A stretch of 57,105 bases of DNA from Clostridiales bacterium (GTDB lineage Bacteria > Bacillota_A > Clostridia > Christensenellales > Aristaeellaceae), in the NCBI GenBank assembly GCA_024684665.1, contig JAIKWN010000048.1:1-57105 (forward strand), written 5' to 3'. Below the pieces are notes generated by a model that did not search any database, was not told where the DNA came from, and worked only from the letters and a program-made list of their open reading frames with translations. The position numbers were made by a program, and so were the translations under genes. Position 1 is the first letter of the stretch; every line of letters starts with the position of its first letter. Below, piece after piece: positions 1-8,404 of the stretch.

Positions 1-2
1 GC

Positions 3-743
3 CTCGCGGCCTACAAGCAGTACTTCCAGGCCTATCAGCCGAGCAACATCGCCGACATCACCGCCGGCCTCTACGATCCGGAGTACACCTGGATCGGCGA
101 GTCCCCGCTGCCGATGGTGTTCCTCGTGAACACCGACCTGGTCGCCGAGAGCGACGTCCCGAAGACCTGGAAGGACCTTGCCGATCCCAAGTGGGAGGGC
201 AAGATCGCGTTCGCGAACCCCGCCTCCTCCGGCTCCGCCTTCACGCAGCTGTGCACCATCATCATGACCTACGGCGAGGAGGCCGACGACTATAAGGCCG
301 GCTGGGACCTCGTCCGCCAGATGAAGAACAACCTGGTCATCCAGAGCGGCTCCTCCGGCGCGCACAAGAACGTGGACTCCGGCGAATACCCGGTCGGCGT
401 CACCCTCGAGAAGGCCGCCATCCAGTATCCGCACGACGCCGAGGGCGCGCATCTTTCCATCGTTTATCCCGAGGACGGCACGAGCGCCGTTCCGGACGGC
501 GTGGCCATCGTGAAGGACTGCCCGAACCTGGAGCTCGCGCAGCTCTTCGTCGAGTTCGTCCTCAGCCCCGAGTGCCAGGCCGCCCAGAACAAGGACTTCG
601 GCCGCCGCCCGATCAACACCACGGTCGAGGCCCTCGGCCTGCCGGCGCTGGATTCCATCAAGCTGATGAGCTACAACTTCGACTACGCCGCCAACAATAA
701 GGGCGACATCGTCGAGCAGTGGCAGGACGTCATCACCGAGTAA
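3..743 (+). CDS. ABC importer substrate-binding protein, iron/phosphonate/polyamine type (5' truncated)
   Basis: The reading frame is open from base 3 to the TAA at 741-743, leaving 246 residues. The N-terminus and signal peptide lie off the window; family members are usually about 330-360 residues. Typical segments are PMVFLVNTDLV, PKTWKDLADPKWEGKIAFANP and VPDGVAIVKDCPN, which match the periplasmic-binding fold of FbpA/AfuA and 2-aminoethylphosphonate/polyamine binding proteins. It would capture solute outside the membrane and deliver it to the permease and ATPase encoded next (818-3588). The ligand cannot be read from sequence. A GC-rich hairpin follows immediately, so the binding protein is probably made in excess over the membrane parts. 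Confidence 0.85.
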   Translation, partial: LAAYKQYFQAYQPSNIADITAGLYDPEYTWIGESPLPMVFLVNTDLVAESDVPKTWKDLADPKWEGKIAFANPASSGSAFTQLCTIIMTYGEEADDYKAGWDLVRQMKNNLVIQSGSSGAHKNVDSGEYPVGVTLEKAAIQYPHDAEGAHLSIVYPEDGTSAVPDGVAIVKDCPNLELAQLFVEFVLSPECQAAQNKDFGRRPINTTVEALGLPALDSIKLMSYNFDYAANNKGDIVEQWQDVITE

Positions 744-761
744 CCGAAGACCCGCAGTCAG

Positions 762-793
762 AGGTGCCCCGAGATCCCCTCGGGGCACCTTTT
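762..793 (+). terminator. Intercistronic hairpin after binding-protein gene
   Basis: A perfect 12-bp stem (AGGTGCCCCGAG with CTCGGGGCACCT) with a 5-base loop is followed by TTTT. It lies between the binding protein and the ATPase start at 818. It could be a partial terminator or a 3' stabiliser of the upstream transcript, because the downstream gene has no visible promoter of its own. Confidence 0.7.
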
Positions 794-817
794 GAACTAC
801 AGAAAGGGGCAGCTCCC

Positions 818-1891
818 ATGAGTCATGCAGTCATCATCGAGAAGGCCGTGAAGCGCTACGGCGATTTCCAGGCCGTGAACGGCATCAGCCTCACCATCCA
901 GCCCGGCGAGTTCTTCACGCTGCTCGGCCCCTCCGGCTGCGGCAAGACGACGCTGCTGCGCATGATCGCGGGCTTCAACACCGTGGACGGCGGCGAGATC
1001 CGCTTCGACGACCGCGTCATCAACGGCGTACCGGCGCACAAGCGCGACATCGGCATGGTCTTCCAGAATTACGCGATCTTCCCCCACCTGAACGTGACGG
1101 ACAACGTGGCCTACGGCCTCAAGGCCCGCAAGGTGCCCGCCGCGGAGATCGGCCCCCGCGTGCAGGAGGCCCTGAAGATGGTGCAGATCGACCATCTGGC
1201 CGCGCGCAAGCCCAACGAGCTCTCCGGCGGCCAGCAGCAGCGCGTCGCCCTGGCCCGCGCGTTCGTCATCGAACCGAGCGTGCTCCTGATGGACGAGCCG
1301 CTCTCCAATCTGGACGCCAAACTGCGCGTGCAGATGCGCACCACGATCAAGAAGCTGCAGCGGCGGCTGGGGATCACCACCGTCTATGTCACGCATGACC
1401 AGGAGGAGGCGCTGGCCATCTCCGACCGCATCGCCGTCATGAAGGAGGGCAACATCATGCAGGTCGGCGCGCCGGAGGAGATCTACCGCAAGCCGGCCAA
1501 TCCCTTCGTCGCCAACTTCATCGGCGTTTCCAACTTCATCGACTGCGACGTGAACGCCCAGGGCGGCACGGCGGACATCGCCATCGAGGGCAAATACCAC
1601 ATCCGCATCCCCGCCAGCCAGGCGTATACCGGGGCCGCCATCCTGAGCGCCCGTCCGGAGCAGCTCTTCCTCGCGGAGCGCGGCATCCCCGGCACGATCA
1701 CCCTCGCCCTCTTCCTGGGCGACTTCGTACAGTACGAGATCCGCCTGGAGAACGGCCAGGTCGTCGAGCTGAACGAATACACGAAGGACACGGACAGCAC
1801 CCGCGGGGTCGGCGAGAGCGTCTTCGTCGACTTCAATCCGAAGCAGGTCAGCCTCTACAAGAAGGACAGCCAGGAGGTGCTCTCATGCTGA
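818..1891 (+). CDS. ABC importer ATPase (iron/polyamine/phosphonate class)
   Basis: A 357-residue ATP-binding subunit that powers import through the permease encoded next. Walker A GPSGCGKT is at about residues 37-44, the signature LSGGQQQR at about 133-140, and Walker [13 protein letters not shown] follows it. The His-switch is in [14 protein letters not shown], and a C-terminal TOBE-like regulatory domain covers roughly 240-357. The frame is open upstream to 719, but ATG 818 is preferred because AAAGGGGC precedes it and homology starts there. The stop overlaps the permease start (ATGCTGA), which suggests translational coupling. It belongs to the CUT1/FbpC-PotA group; the transported ligand is not resolved. 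Confidence 0.9.
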   Translation: MSHAVIIEKAVKRYGDFQAVNGISLTIQPGEFFTLLGPSGCGKTTLLRMIAGFNTVDGGEIRFDDRVINGVPAHKRDIGMVFQNYAIFPHLNVTDNVAYGLKARKVPAAEIGPRVQEALKMVQIDHLAARKPNELSGGQQQRVALARAFVIEPSVLLMDEPLSNLDAKLRVQMRTTIKKLQRRLGITTVYVTHDQEEALAISDRIAVMKEGNIMQVGAPEEIYRKPANPFVANFIGVSNFIDCDVNAQGGTADIAIEGKYHIRIPASQAYTGAAILSARPEQLFLAERGIPGTITLALFLGDFVQYEIRLENGQVVELNEYTKDTDSTRGVGESVFVDFNPKQVSLYKKDSQEVLSC

Positions 1892-3588
1892 AAGGCCGCC
1901 AGAAGAGCGGGACGCCTTTCTACACCGATTTCTGGTTCTGGGTCAAGACCGTGATCTTCGTGGTCTTCCTGCTCTTCCTCGTCTATCCCTTCTCCACGCT
2001 GATTTACAACAGCTTCTTCTCCACCAAGGCGGAGGGCTTCACGCTCTACAACTTCAGCCGCTTCTTCACGCGCAAGTACTACAACTCCGCCCTGGGCAAC
2101 AGCCTGCAGATCAGCCTCATCCCCACGATCTTCTCCGTGCTGATCGGCGTGCCCATGGCCTACCTCATGACCCGCTTCAACATCTGGGGAAAGACCTTCT
2201 GGCACGTGCTGATCATCCTCTCCCTCATGTGCCCGCCCTTCCTGGGCGCCTACAGCTGGGTCATCCTCTTCGGCAACGCCGGCATCATCACGCAGTGGGC
2301 CTCCGCGGCCTTCGGGATCAAGATGCCGTCGATCTACGGCCTGGGCGGCTGCTGCGCGGTCTTTACGCTGAAGCTCTTCCCCTACGTCTATCTCTACGTG
2401 TCCGGCGCGATGGGCTCCATCGACCGCTCCGTGGAAGAGTGCGCGGAGAACCTGGGCTCCGGCAAGCTCCGCCGCATGCTCACGGTCACGGTGCCCGTGG
2501 TCATGCCCTCGATCGCGGCCGGCGCGCTGATGGTCTTCATGACGGCCCTGGCCGACTTCGGCACGCCCGGCATCCTCGCCGGCGGCAACTTCCGCACGCT
2601 GCCCGTGCTGATCTACGACGAGTACCTCAGCGAGACCGGCGGCAACGCGAACCTGGCCAGCGCCATCTCCATGATCATCGTGGTGATCTCGCTGCTCATC
2701 CTCTTCCTGCAGAAATGGTGGGTCGCCCGCCGGAACTATCAGATGAGCGCCCTGCGGCCGCCCGCAATCGCGGAGTATCTCGGCCTGCCCCGCTTCCTCA
2801 TCACGCTTCCGGTCGCGGTCGTGACCCTCATCGCGTTCCTGCCGCAGGCCATCGTGGTCTTCTGCTCGTTCGTGAAGACGAACTATTCGAACTTCGTCTT
2901 CTCGGAGGGCTTCACGCTGGAGCACTACGCGGAGCTCGGCCGCAGCCTGACGACCAACATCCGCAACTCCTTCGTCTTCTCGACCGTGGCCATCCTCTTC
3001 ATCCTCGTGCTGGGCATCCTGATGAGCTACGTCATCGTGAGGCGCCGCGGCAGAACGGGCGGCGCGCTGGACATGCTGATGATGGCGCCCTACGTCATCC
3101 CCGGCAGCGTCCTGGGCCTGTGCTACATCGTGGCCTTCAACAACATGGGCCGCACGGCGGACGGCACGGTCATCCGCCTCACGGGCACGGCGAGCATCAT
3201 CATCATCTCCATGATCATCCGCAAGATGCCCTACACGGTCCGCTCCGGCAGCGCCTTCCTCATGCAGATGGATCCGTCCATCGAGGAGGCCTCCATCAAC
3301 CTGGGCGTCTCGCCGATGAAGACGTTCGCGAAGGTGACGGTGCGCATGATGCTGCCCGGCGTGCTCTCGGGCGCGATCATCTCCTGGGTCACCTGCATCA
3401 ACGAGCTGTCCACCTCCATCATGCTCTACACCGGCAAGACGGCCACGATCACCGTGGCCAGCTACACGGCCATCGTGCGCAACTCGGTCGGCACGGGCGC
3501 GGCCCTCGCCTCGATCCTGACGCTGACCAGCGGCGCGCTACTGCTCATCTTCTTCCGCGTCAGCAAGGGCAAGGTGTCCATCGTCTGA
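1885..3588 (+). CDS. Fused two-domain ABC permease, FbpB type
   Basis: A 567-residue membrane protein with about 12 hydrophobic segments, in which two permease domains are joined in one chain. Each half ends in a coupling (EAA) loop: VEECAENLGSGKLRRM in the first and IEEASINLGVSPMKTF in the second. This duplicated layout is typical of iron(III) FbpB and phosphonate-type permeases. Its start overlaps the ATPase stop, so the two proteins are made together and should form the transmembrane channel for the binding protein at 3-743. A strong terminator follows at 3611. Codon third positions are almost all G or C, as in the two genes upstream. Confidence 0.9.
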   Translation: MLKGRQKSGTPFYTDFWFWVKTVIFVVFLLFLVYPFSTLIYNSFFSTKAEGFTLYNFSRFFTRKYYNSALGNSLQISLIPTIFSVLIGVPMAYLMTRFNIWGKTFWHVLIILSLMCPPFLGAYSWVILFGNAGIITQWASAAFGIKMPSIYGLGGCCAVFTLKLFPYVYLYVSGAMGSIDRSVEECAENLGSGKLRRMLTVTVPVVMPSIAAGALMVFMTALADFGTPGILAGGNFRTLPVLIYDEYLSETGGNANLASAISMIIVVISLLILFLQKWWVARRNYQMSALRPPAIAEYLGLPRFLITLPVAVVTLIAFLPQAIVVFCSFVKTNYSNFVFSEGFTLEHYAELGRSLTTNIRNSFVFSTVAILFILVLGILMSYVIVRRRGRTGGALDMLMMAPYVIPGSVLGLCYIVAFNNMGRTADGTVIRLTGTASIIIISMIIRKMPYTVRSGSAFLMQMDPSIEEASINLGVSPMKTFAKVTVRMMLPGVLSGAIISWVTCINELSTSIMLYTGKTATITVASYTAIVRNSVGTGAALASILTLTSGALLLIFFRVSKGKVSIV

Positions 3589-3610
3589 CGCCGCGGCGCA
3601 GAAACAGCCG

Positions 3611-3640
3611 CCTCCGGGGCCGAAGCCCCGGAGGTTTTTG
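3611..3640 (+). terminator. Rho-independent terminator of ABC operon 1
   Basis: A perfect 10-bp stem CCTCCGGGGC / GCCCCGGAGG with a CGAA tetraloop is followed by TTTTTG. It lies between two convergent transcription units and closes the first ABC operon. Confidence 0.85.
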
Positions 3641-3666
3641 TATCCGGCGCTTCAGGCGCGCCCGCC

Positions 3667-3993
3667 TTACGCGTAGGCGTCGAAGCGGCAGGCGATGCCG
3701 TTCTCTTCACAGAACGCGCGCAGCTTCCCGCAGCCGCCTTCCCCGCCGAATTCCCGGAGCAGCGCGGCCTGCGGGTCCGCCCCGCCGTGAATGGCGGAGA
3801 AGAGCTTCTCCGTATTCCGCCTGTCCAGGCTGTACCAGTATTCATAGTCCGAACCGCCCCAGAATTCCTCCGTGAACGAGCCCGTGTCGCAGCCGCTGAT
3901 CGTCAGCTTCCCGTCCCGTAGCTCCGCCCATACGTATACGTGGGTCCTGCCGACGCACCGGTCGCACAGAACGAGGTCCCCGAAATCCTTCAT
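3667..3993 (-). CDS. Small aromatic-rich protein of unknown function
   Basis: I do not recognise this 108-residue protein. The ATG at 3993 is preceded by GGAAGAGGAGGAGACGG, a very good ribosome binding site. The protein is soluble, with no signal or membrane segment. It has a CxxC-like pair near the start (LCDRC), an aromatic centre (DYEYWYSLDRRNTEKL) and a second cysteine pair near the C-terminus. It lies 71 bases downstream of the XRE-HD gene on the same strand and is probably cotranscribed. The same DNA strand is open for a much longer stretch, but the ribosome site and the change of reading frame from the XRE-HD gene define this as a separate gene. Confidence 0.6.
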   Translation of the reverse strand: MKDFGDLVLCDRCVGRTHVYVWAELRDGKLTISGCDTGSFTEEFWGGSDYEYWYSLDRRNTEKLFSAIHGGADPQAALLREFGGEGGCGKLRAFCEENGIACRFDAYA

Positions 3994-4064
3994 GTCCGTC
4001 TCCTCCTCTTCCGGATGCGCGGTCCGTCCCGCCGCGGCGCACCGCCGGGCGCAAAGGGCCGCCG

Positions 4065-4880
4065 TCACATCAGCCTCTTGTATATGTCCAGCATGCTTTC
4101 GATCTGATACTTCAGCAGCCAGGCCGCGCTGTTGTATTCCGGGGCCGCCTTCACGGCGTTCAGGAGCGCCGGATAGTACTCCTCCGTCTCCCGGATCATC
4201 CGCCAGATCTTCTCCCTGCTCAGGCCCCAGGACATGGTGGTGAGGTTGTTGCACCGGTCGATGCATTTCACGAGCGCGGCCTTCGGGTTTTCCGAGATGC
4301 GCCTGTAGTATTCCCTGACGGATTCCTCGCGCTCTGCTTCCGGCACCTTCTTTCTCGTGAGGAGCTCCACCAGATGCCTGGTCTCGTCGTCGGCCGGGAG
4401 GTCCTCGATCCGCCTGCCGCAGTCCTCCGCCACGTCGTGAAGCATGCACGCGGCGATGACGGCGTCCTCGGTTATGTTCATCGAGAGCGCGTGGCAGGCC
4501 AGGTTCAGCGGATGATAGATATACGGGACGCCCGACCGCTTCCTCTTCTGCCCCTCGTGCGCCTTGACCGCGTAATCGACCGCCCTGAGCGTGCCGTACA
4601 GCCTGAGATTTTTGGCCGTCGTCTTGACGAAGGTCTTCATGTGCTCCCAGTTGTAGATCGCTTCCTTCGTCCGGAAGGTCCGCCGCTTCTCCTCGACGAC
4701 CGCCGAAACGGACACGTCCAGGATCCCGGCGAGCCGGATCAGGTTGTCCGTCTCCGGCCTGTACTCGTTCCGCTCCCAGGCGGATACCGCCTGAAAGCTG
4801 ACGCCGAGCGCTTCGGCAACCTGCTCCTGGGTAAGCCCGCGCTCCTCCCGCAATGCCTTGATGTTTCCGCCGATGCTCAT
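4065..4880 (-). CDS. XRE-family HTH regulator fused to SpoT/MESH1-like HD hydrolase domain (copy 1)
   Basis: A 271-residue protein. Residues 1-60 are an XRE helix-turn-helix (LREERGLTQEQVAEALGVS, then FQAVSAWERNEYRPE). Residues about 100-215 resemble the HD domain of (p)ppGpp hydrolases: AHEGQKRKRSGVPYIYHPL, CMLHDVAEDC and KCIDRCNNLTTM. The expected metal and catalytic residues H123, H148, D149, E152, D153 and D208 are all present. ATG 4880 is chosen over GTG 4913 because GGGAGGGCGCGT sits in front of it. It is convergent with ABC operon 1 and divergent from ABC operon 2. A paralogue lies at 9833-10696. A role as an alarmone-responsive regulator, or a hydrolase that controls its own transcription, is inference; the domain calls are seen. 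Confidence 0.8.
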   Translation of the reverse strand: MSIGGNIKALREERGLTQEQVAEALGVSFQAVSAWERNEYRPETDNLIRLAGILDVSVSAVVEEKRRTFRTKEAIYNWEHMKTFVKTTAKNLRLYGTLRAVDYAVKAHEGQKRKRSGVPYIYHPLNLACHALSMNITEDAVIAACMLHDVAEDCGRRIEDLPADDETRHLVELLTRKKVPEAEREESVREYYRRISENPKAALVKCIDRCNNLTTMSWGLSREKIWRMIRETEEYYPALLNAVKAAPEYNSAAWLLKYQIESMLDIYKRLM

Positions 4881-5066
4881 ACGCGCCCTCCCGCGATCCG
4901 GTCGTTTGTTCACCCTTCGTCCCGATTATACCCGCAGGCACGTCCTTATTGTAGCGGGCGGAGGTTGAGTTTTCAATCCTTCTTTCTAGCCTAGCTTGAG
5001 CCGTCCGGGGCCGCGGACGGCCGGCCCGGTCCCGCGGCGCTCCGGTCGTGAATTGTCCAAAATCTC

Positions 5067-5105
5067 TTGACAATCGCTTAGCAAACTGACTATAATTTGG
5101 CCAAA
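5067..5105 (+). promoter_or_regulatory. Promoter of ABC operon 2 with overlapping dyad
   Basis: TTGACA at 5067-5072, an 18-base spacer and TATAAT at 5091-5096 form a near-consensus sigma-A promoter. TTTGGCCAAA, a perfect 10-bp palindrome at 5096-5105, overlaps the -10 box and the probable start of transcription. A further inverted GCCAAA follows near 5120. The dyad is a candidate operator. The divergent XRE-HD gene is a plausible but unproven regulator. Confidence 0.7.
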
Positions 5106-5151
5106 TAGCGAGCGGGTCTCGCCAAATTTTACCGAAAGGAAGAGAGTACTT

Positions 5152-6423
5152 ATGAAGAAATTCCTTGTGCTTTTCCTGTCCCTGGCCCTCGTGCTGTCCG
5201 CAGCCGCCTTCGCCTCCGCGGAGGACGTGGCGGAAGTCATCGCAAAGGCCCAGACCATGACCAACGACGAGTTGTACGCCAAGGCCATCGAGGAGTCGAA
5301 CGGCAAGGCGCTCTACGGCATCGGCAACTCCAGCCGCGGCAAGACCGCCGGCGCGACCTTCGTCGAGCTGCTCACCTCCATCGATCCCGGCTATACCGGC
5401 ACGATCGAGTGGAGCCAGCCGAAGAACAACACCATCTTCGACGCGCTGACCGAGTCGCAGTACTTCATGACCCTCATCCAGGACGGCAACCAGATCCAGA
5501 GCAAGATGCTGGACACCGGCTTCCTCCTCAACTTCGTCCCGAAGGAGTGGAGCGAGGCGGAAGGCCTGGCCCGCGAGAACAACGAGACGCCGCTCGCCCT
5601 ACAGACCCTGAACAAGGTCTTCATGTTCAACAACCTGGGTAGCGCTTCCTTCACGAACTGCTGGGATTTCGTGGGCCCCGACGTCCATCCGCTCTTCATG
5701 GCCCCGAACTCCGAGCCGGTCGGCAAGAACTTCCTCTACATGCTGACGCGCGACGACTACGCGACCGCGCTGAAGGACGCCTTCGACAAGCTGGACGCCG
5801 ACAAGCAGGCCTATTTCGAGTCGACCCTGGCCGAAATGGAAGAGTATGTCGCGGAGCTCGGCCTCGAGGGTGAGAACGCGAAATACGCGCTCGCGTGGAT
5901 CTACCTCTGGTGCTCCCAGTACCAGGAAGAGACCGACGACGGCCCCATCTGCAACACGCTGGTGACCGCGAGCGCCGCCGGCCAAAGCGGCCTGCTCGTC
6001 TATTCGAAGCTGCGCAGCGTCGAGGAGACCGCCGAGGCTTCCGTCAACAACGTGACCGTCGCGGCCTACCAGGATGGCTACGAGGGCATGGGCGGCTACG
6101 CCTACAAGCACTACCTCATGGTCCCGAAGAACTCCCAGTATCCCTGGACCGCCTGCGCCTTCATCGCCTATATGACGACGACGCAGGAGGGCTTCAAGGC
6201 CTGGGGCAAGGATATGGGCGGCTACGCGCCGGTTCCGGCCTGCATGCAGGATCACAGCAAGGACGGCTATGTGGACGGCGTCAACACCTATGACAACAAG
6301 AACGACCGCGGCTACGACTGGTGGATTAACACTGGCAAGCTCGTCGTCGAAGATCCGGCGTATTGCGCGTCCGTCGCGGATACCATGGGCGACTGGATCG
6401 ACCTTGTCGTCGGCATGAAATAA
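5152..6423 (+). CDS. ABC importer substrate-binding protein, iron/phosphonate/polyamine type
   Basis: A 423-residue exported protein. The signal peptide is clear (MKKF, a hydrophobic core, then AFASAEDV with a probable AXA cleavage site at about residue 23). The mature part has the periplasmic-binding fold of family 1 solute receptors; no lipobox cysteine is seen. AAAGGAAGAGAG precedes ATG 5152. It begins an operon with a fused permease (6544) and an ATPase (8405) and is driven by a near-consensus promoter. A GC-rich hairpin follows it. Codon use is strongly G/C-ending, unlike the permease and ATPase after it. The ligand is unknown. Confidence 0.88.
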   Translation: MKKFLVLFLSLALVLSAAAFASAEDVAEVIAKAQTMTNDELYAKAIEESNGKALYGIGNSSRGKTAGATFVELLTSIDPGYTGTIEWSQPKNNTIFDALTESQYFMTLIQDGNQIQSKMLDTGFLLNFVPKEWSEAEGLARENNETPLALQTLNKVFMFNNLGSASFTNCWDFVGPDVHPLFMAPNSEPVGKNFLYMLTRDDYATALKDAFDKLDADKQAYFESTLAEMEEYVAELGLEGENAKYALAWIYLWCSQYQEETDDGPICNTLVTASAAGQSGLLVYSKLRSVEETAEASVNNVTVAAYQDGYEGMGGYAYKHYLMVPKNSQYPWTACAFIAYMTTTQEGFKAWGKDMGGYAPVPACMQDHSKDGYVDGVNTYDNKNDRGYDWWINTGKLVVEDPAYCASVADTMGDWIDLVVGMK

Positions 6424-6439
6424 GCAACAGCACAAATTT

Positions 6440-6479
6440 GGGCGGGGCACCTGTTCCTGGCGTGCCCCGCCCGTTTCTG
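6440..6479 (+). terminator. Intercistronic hairpin after binding-protein gene 2
   Basis: An 11-bp perfect stem GGGCGGGGCAC / GTGCCCCGCCC with an 11-base loop is followed by GTTTCTGT. It separates the binding-protein gene from its permease and probably limits read-through or protects the upstream mRNA. Confidence 0.65.
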
Positions 6480-6543
6480 TCTGACAGCACAATAGACCGC
6501 CCGTGCCCAACAGCGCGCGGACGGATCGGAAAGGGGTAACGAA

Positions 6544-8385
6544 ATGACTGGCGAAATGGCAAAGCCCGGCCCCTGGAAAAGACGACTGAATCGCGTGCTG
6601 ACCTATCTTTCCAAACCGCAGAACGCGATCCTCCTGATTCTGGGCATCCTGCTGACTATCACAACTGTATGGCCTATGGTCTCCATCCTGCGCGATACGG
6701 TTCTCATCCATAGCGGATCCGTCGATGCCCGCGGCGCAGCGCCCGGCCAAGTCTATACGCTGTATAACTGGCAGGATCTTTTCTTCCCGAAGACGAAAAT
6801 GGCGAAACAGCTGGCGCAGATCAACCTGTGGCAGCCGCTGCTTAACTCCGTGCTTCTAAGCATTTTCGCCTGCATCGGCTCCATCTTCTACGGCGGCATC
6901 TTCGCTTATCTTGTGACGCGGACGAACATGCGCTTCAAGAAGTACCTGAGCTCTATCTTCATTTTCCCGTACATCATGCCGCAGTGGACACTGGCTGTTA
7001 TCTGGCGGAATTTGTTCAACTCGAACGCAGTGACACGCGGTTCCGACGGCCTCTTCGCGTCCATCTTCCACATCAACATGCCGATCTGGTGGTGCCAGGG
7101 GATGTTCCCCTGTGCTGTGGTCCTGGCGCTCCACTACGCGCCTTTCGCCTACATCATGATCGGCGGCATCTTCCGCAATATGGACGCGAACCTTGAGGAA
7201 GCAGCGACGATTCTTAACACACCACGCTGGAAAACCTTCCTGCGCGTAACGCTTCCTCTTGTAAAACCCGCTATTCTCTCTACCATCCTGCTGGTCTTCT
7301 CCAGTGCGATGGGCTCGTACCCGATCCCGCATTACCTGAAGCTCTCCACACTCTCAACAAAGTACGTCGAGATGAACGTGCAGCGCGCAGGCGAAGCAAG
7401 CATCCTAGCCGTCATCATGATGCTCTTTGGCTTCCTCATCCTGATCGTCAATCAGCGCACAACGAGCGGGCGGAAGAACTTCACAACTGTCACGGGCAAG
7501 TCCGGACAGACTAGCGTCGTGAACCTAGGACCGGCGCGGAATATCGTTGCAGCGATCTTCATCCTGACAACTCTTATGACCGGTATCATGCCGATCATCC
7601 TCTTCGGCGTGGAGACCTTCCTGCCGAACCCAGGCGACTATTCCTTCCTCACGAACGGCATCGCCGGCCACATGACGACAAAGTGGTGGATCACAGCCGA
7701 GAACGTGACGGAGAACGGCATGTACGGCCAGAAGGGCATGCTCTTTAACGAGACCATCTGGAATGCATTCGGTGGCACGCTGATCGTCTCAATCTTCTGC
7801 GCCCTCCTGGCCGGAACGATCGGCACGCTGGTCGGCTACTGCGTATCCAAGAACCGGCGGAGCAAGTGGGCGGGCTATGTGAACTCTATGGCCTTCCTGC
7901 CTTACCTCATGCCTGCCCTCGCGGTAGGCGTCGCCTTCTTCAAGTTCGGCTCCCAGATGGGCATCTACAACACCTTCCTGCTGCTGATCCTCGCCGGTAC
8001 GATCAAGTATATCCCCTTCGCCAGCCGCAGCGCACTCAACTCCATGATGCAGCTGTCCGGGGAGATCGAAGAGGCGGCGATCATCCAGGATATCCCCTGG
8101 ATCAAGCGTATGACACGCATCATCATCCCGATACAGAAAACCTCCATCATCAGCGGCTACCTGCTGCCCTTCATGACATGTCTGCGTGAGCTCACGCTGT
8201 TCATGCTGCTGTGTAGCCAGACCAAGATCATCACGACGCTGCTCGATTACTTCGACGAAATGGGCCTGTATGCCTTCTCAAGCGGCATCAACCTGATCCT
8301 GATCGTGGTCATCCTGGTCTTCAACGCAGTGGTCAACAAGCTGACGGGCGCGAGCATCGACTCCGGCATCGGCGGCGACAAATGA
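6544..8385 (+). CDS. Fused two-domain ABC permease, FbpB type
   Basis: A 613-residue integral membrane protein with two permease domains in tandem and about 12 membrane segments. The two coupling loops are LEEAATILNTPRWKTFLRV (about residue 218) and IEEAAIIQDIPWIKRM (about residue 510). ATG 6544 follows GGAAAGGGGTAACGAA. It forms the channel for the binding protein at 5152-6423 and is followed 19 bases later by its ATPase. Codon choice is visibly less G/C-ended than in the preceding binding-protein gene: ACA, CTT and TCT are common here. Confidence 0.9.
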   Translation: MTGEMAKPGPWKRRLNRVLTYLSKPQNAILLILGILLTITTVWPMVSILRDTVLIHSGSVDARGAAPGQVYTLYNWQDLFFPKTKMAKQLAQINLWQPLLNSVLLSIFACIGSIFYGGIFAYLVTRTNMRFKKYLSSIFIFPYIMPQWTLAVIWRNLFNSNAVTRGSDGLFASIFHINMPIWWCQGMFPCAVVLALHYAPFAYIMIGGIFRNMDANLEEAATILNTPRWKTFLRVTLPLVKPAILSTILLVFSSAMGSYPIPHYLKLSTLSTKYVEMNVQRAGEASILAVIMMLFGFLILIVNQRTTSGRKNFTTVTGKSGQTSVVNLGPARNIVAAIFILTTLMTGIMPIILFGVETFLPNPGDYSFLTNGIAGHMTTKWWITAENVTENGMYGQKGMLFNETIWNAFGGTLIVSIFCALLAGTIGTLVGYCVSKNRRSKWAGYVNSMAFLPYLMPALAVGVAFFKFGSQMGIYNTFLLLILAGTIKYIPFASRSALNSMMQLSGEIEEAAIIQDIPWIKRMTRIIIPIQKTSIISGYLLPFMTCLRELTLFMLLCSQTKIITTLLDYFDEMGLYAFSSGINLILIVVILVFNAVVNKLTGASIDSGIGGDK

Positions 8386-8404
8386 GGCAGGGAGGAATAA
8401 AACC

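Noticed and set aside
797..3875. Long open frames antisense or shifted within ABC operon 1 (for example 797-1600, 1855-2925, 2229-3875)
   Set aside because: Their products are runs of Arg, His, Asp and Gly typical of shadow frames in GC-rich genes, while the plus-strand frames carry full ABC motifs.
3667..5073. One long open minus-strand frame of about 468 codons
   Set aside because: It only joins the true small gene (3667-3993) to the antisense-free shadow of the XRE-HD gene in another frame. The XRE-HD domains are in a different frame and have their own start and ribosome site.
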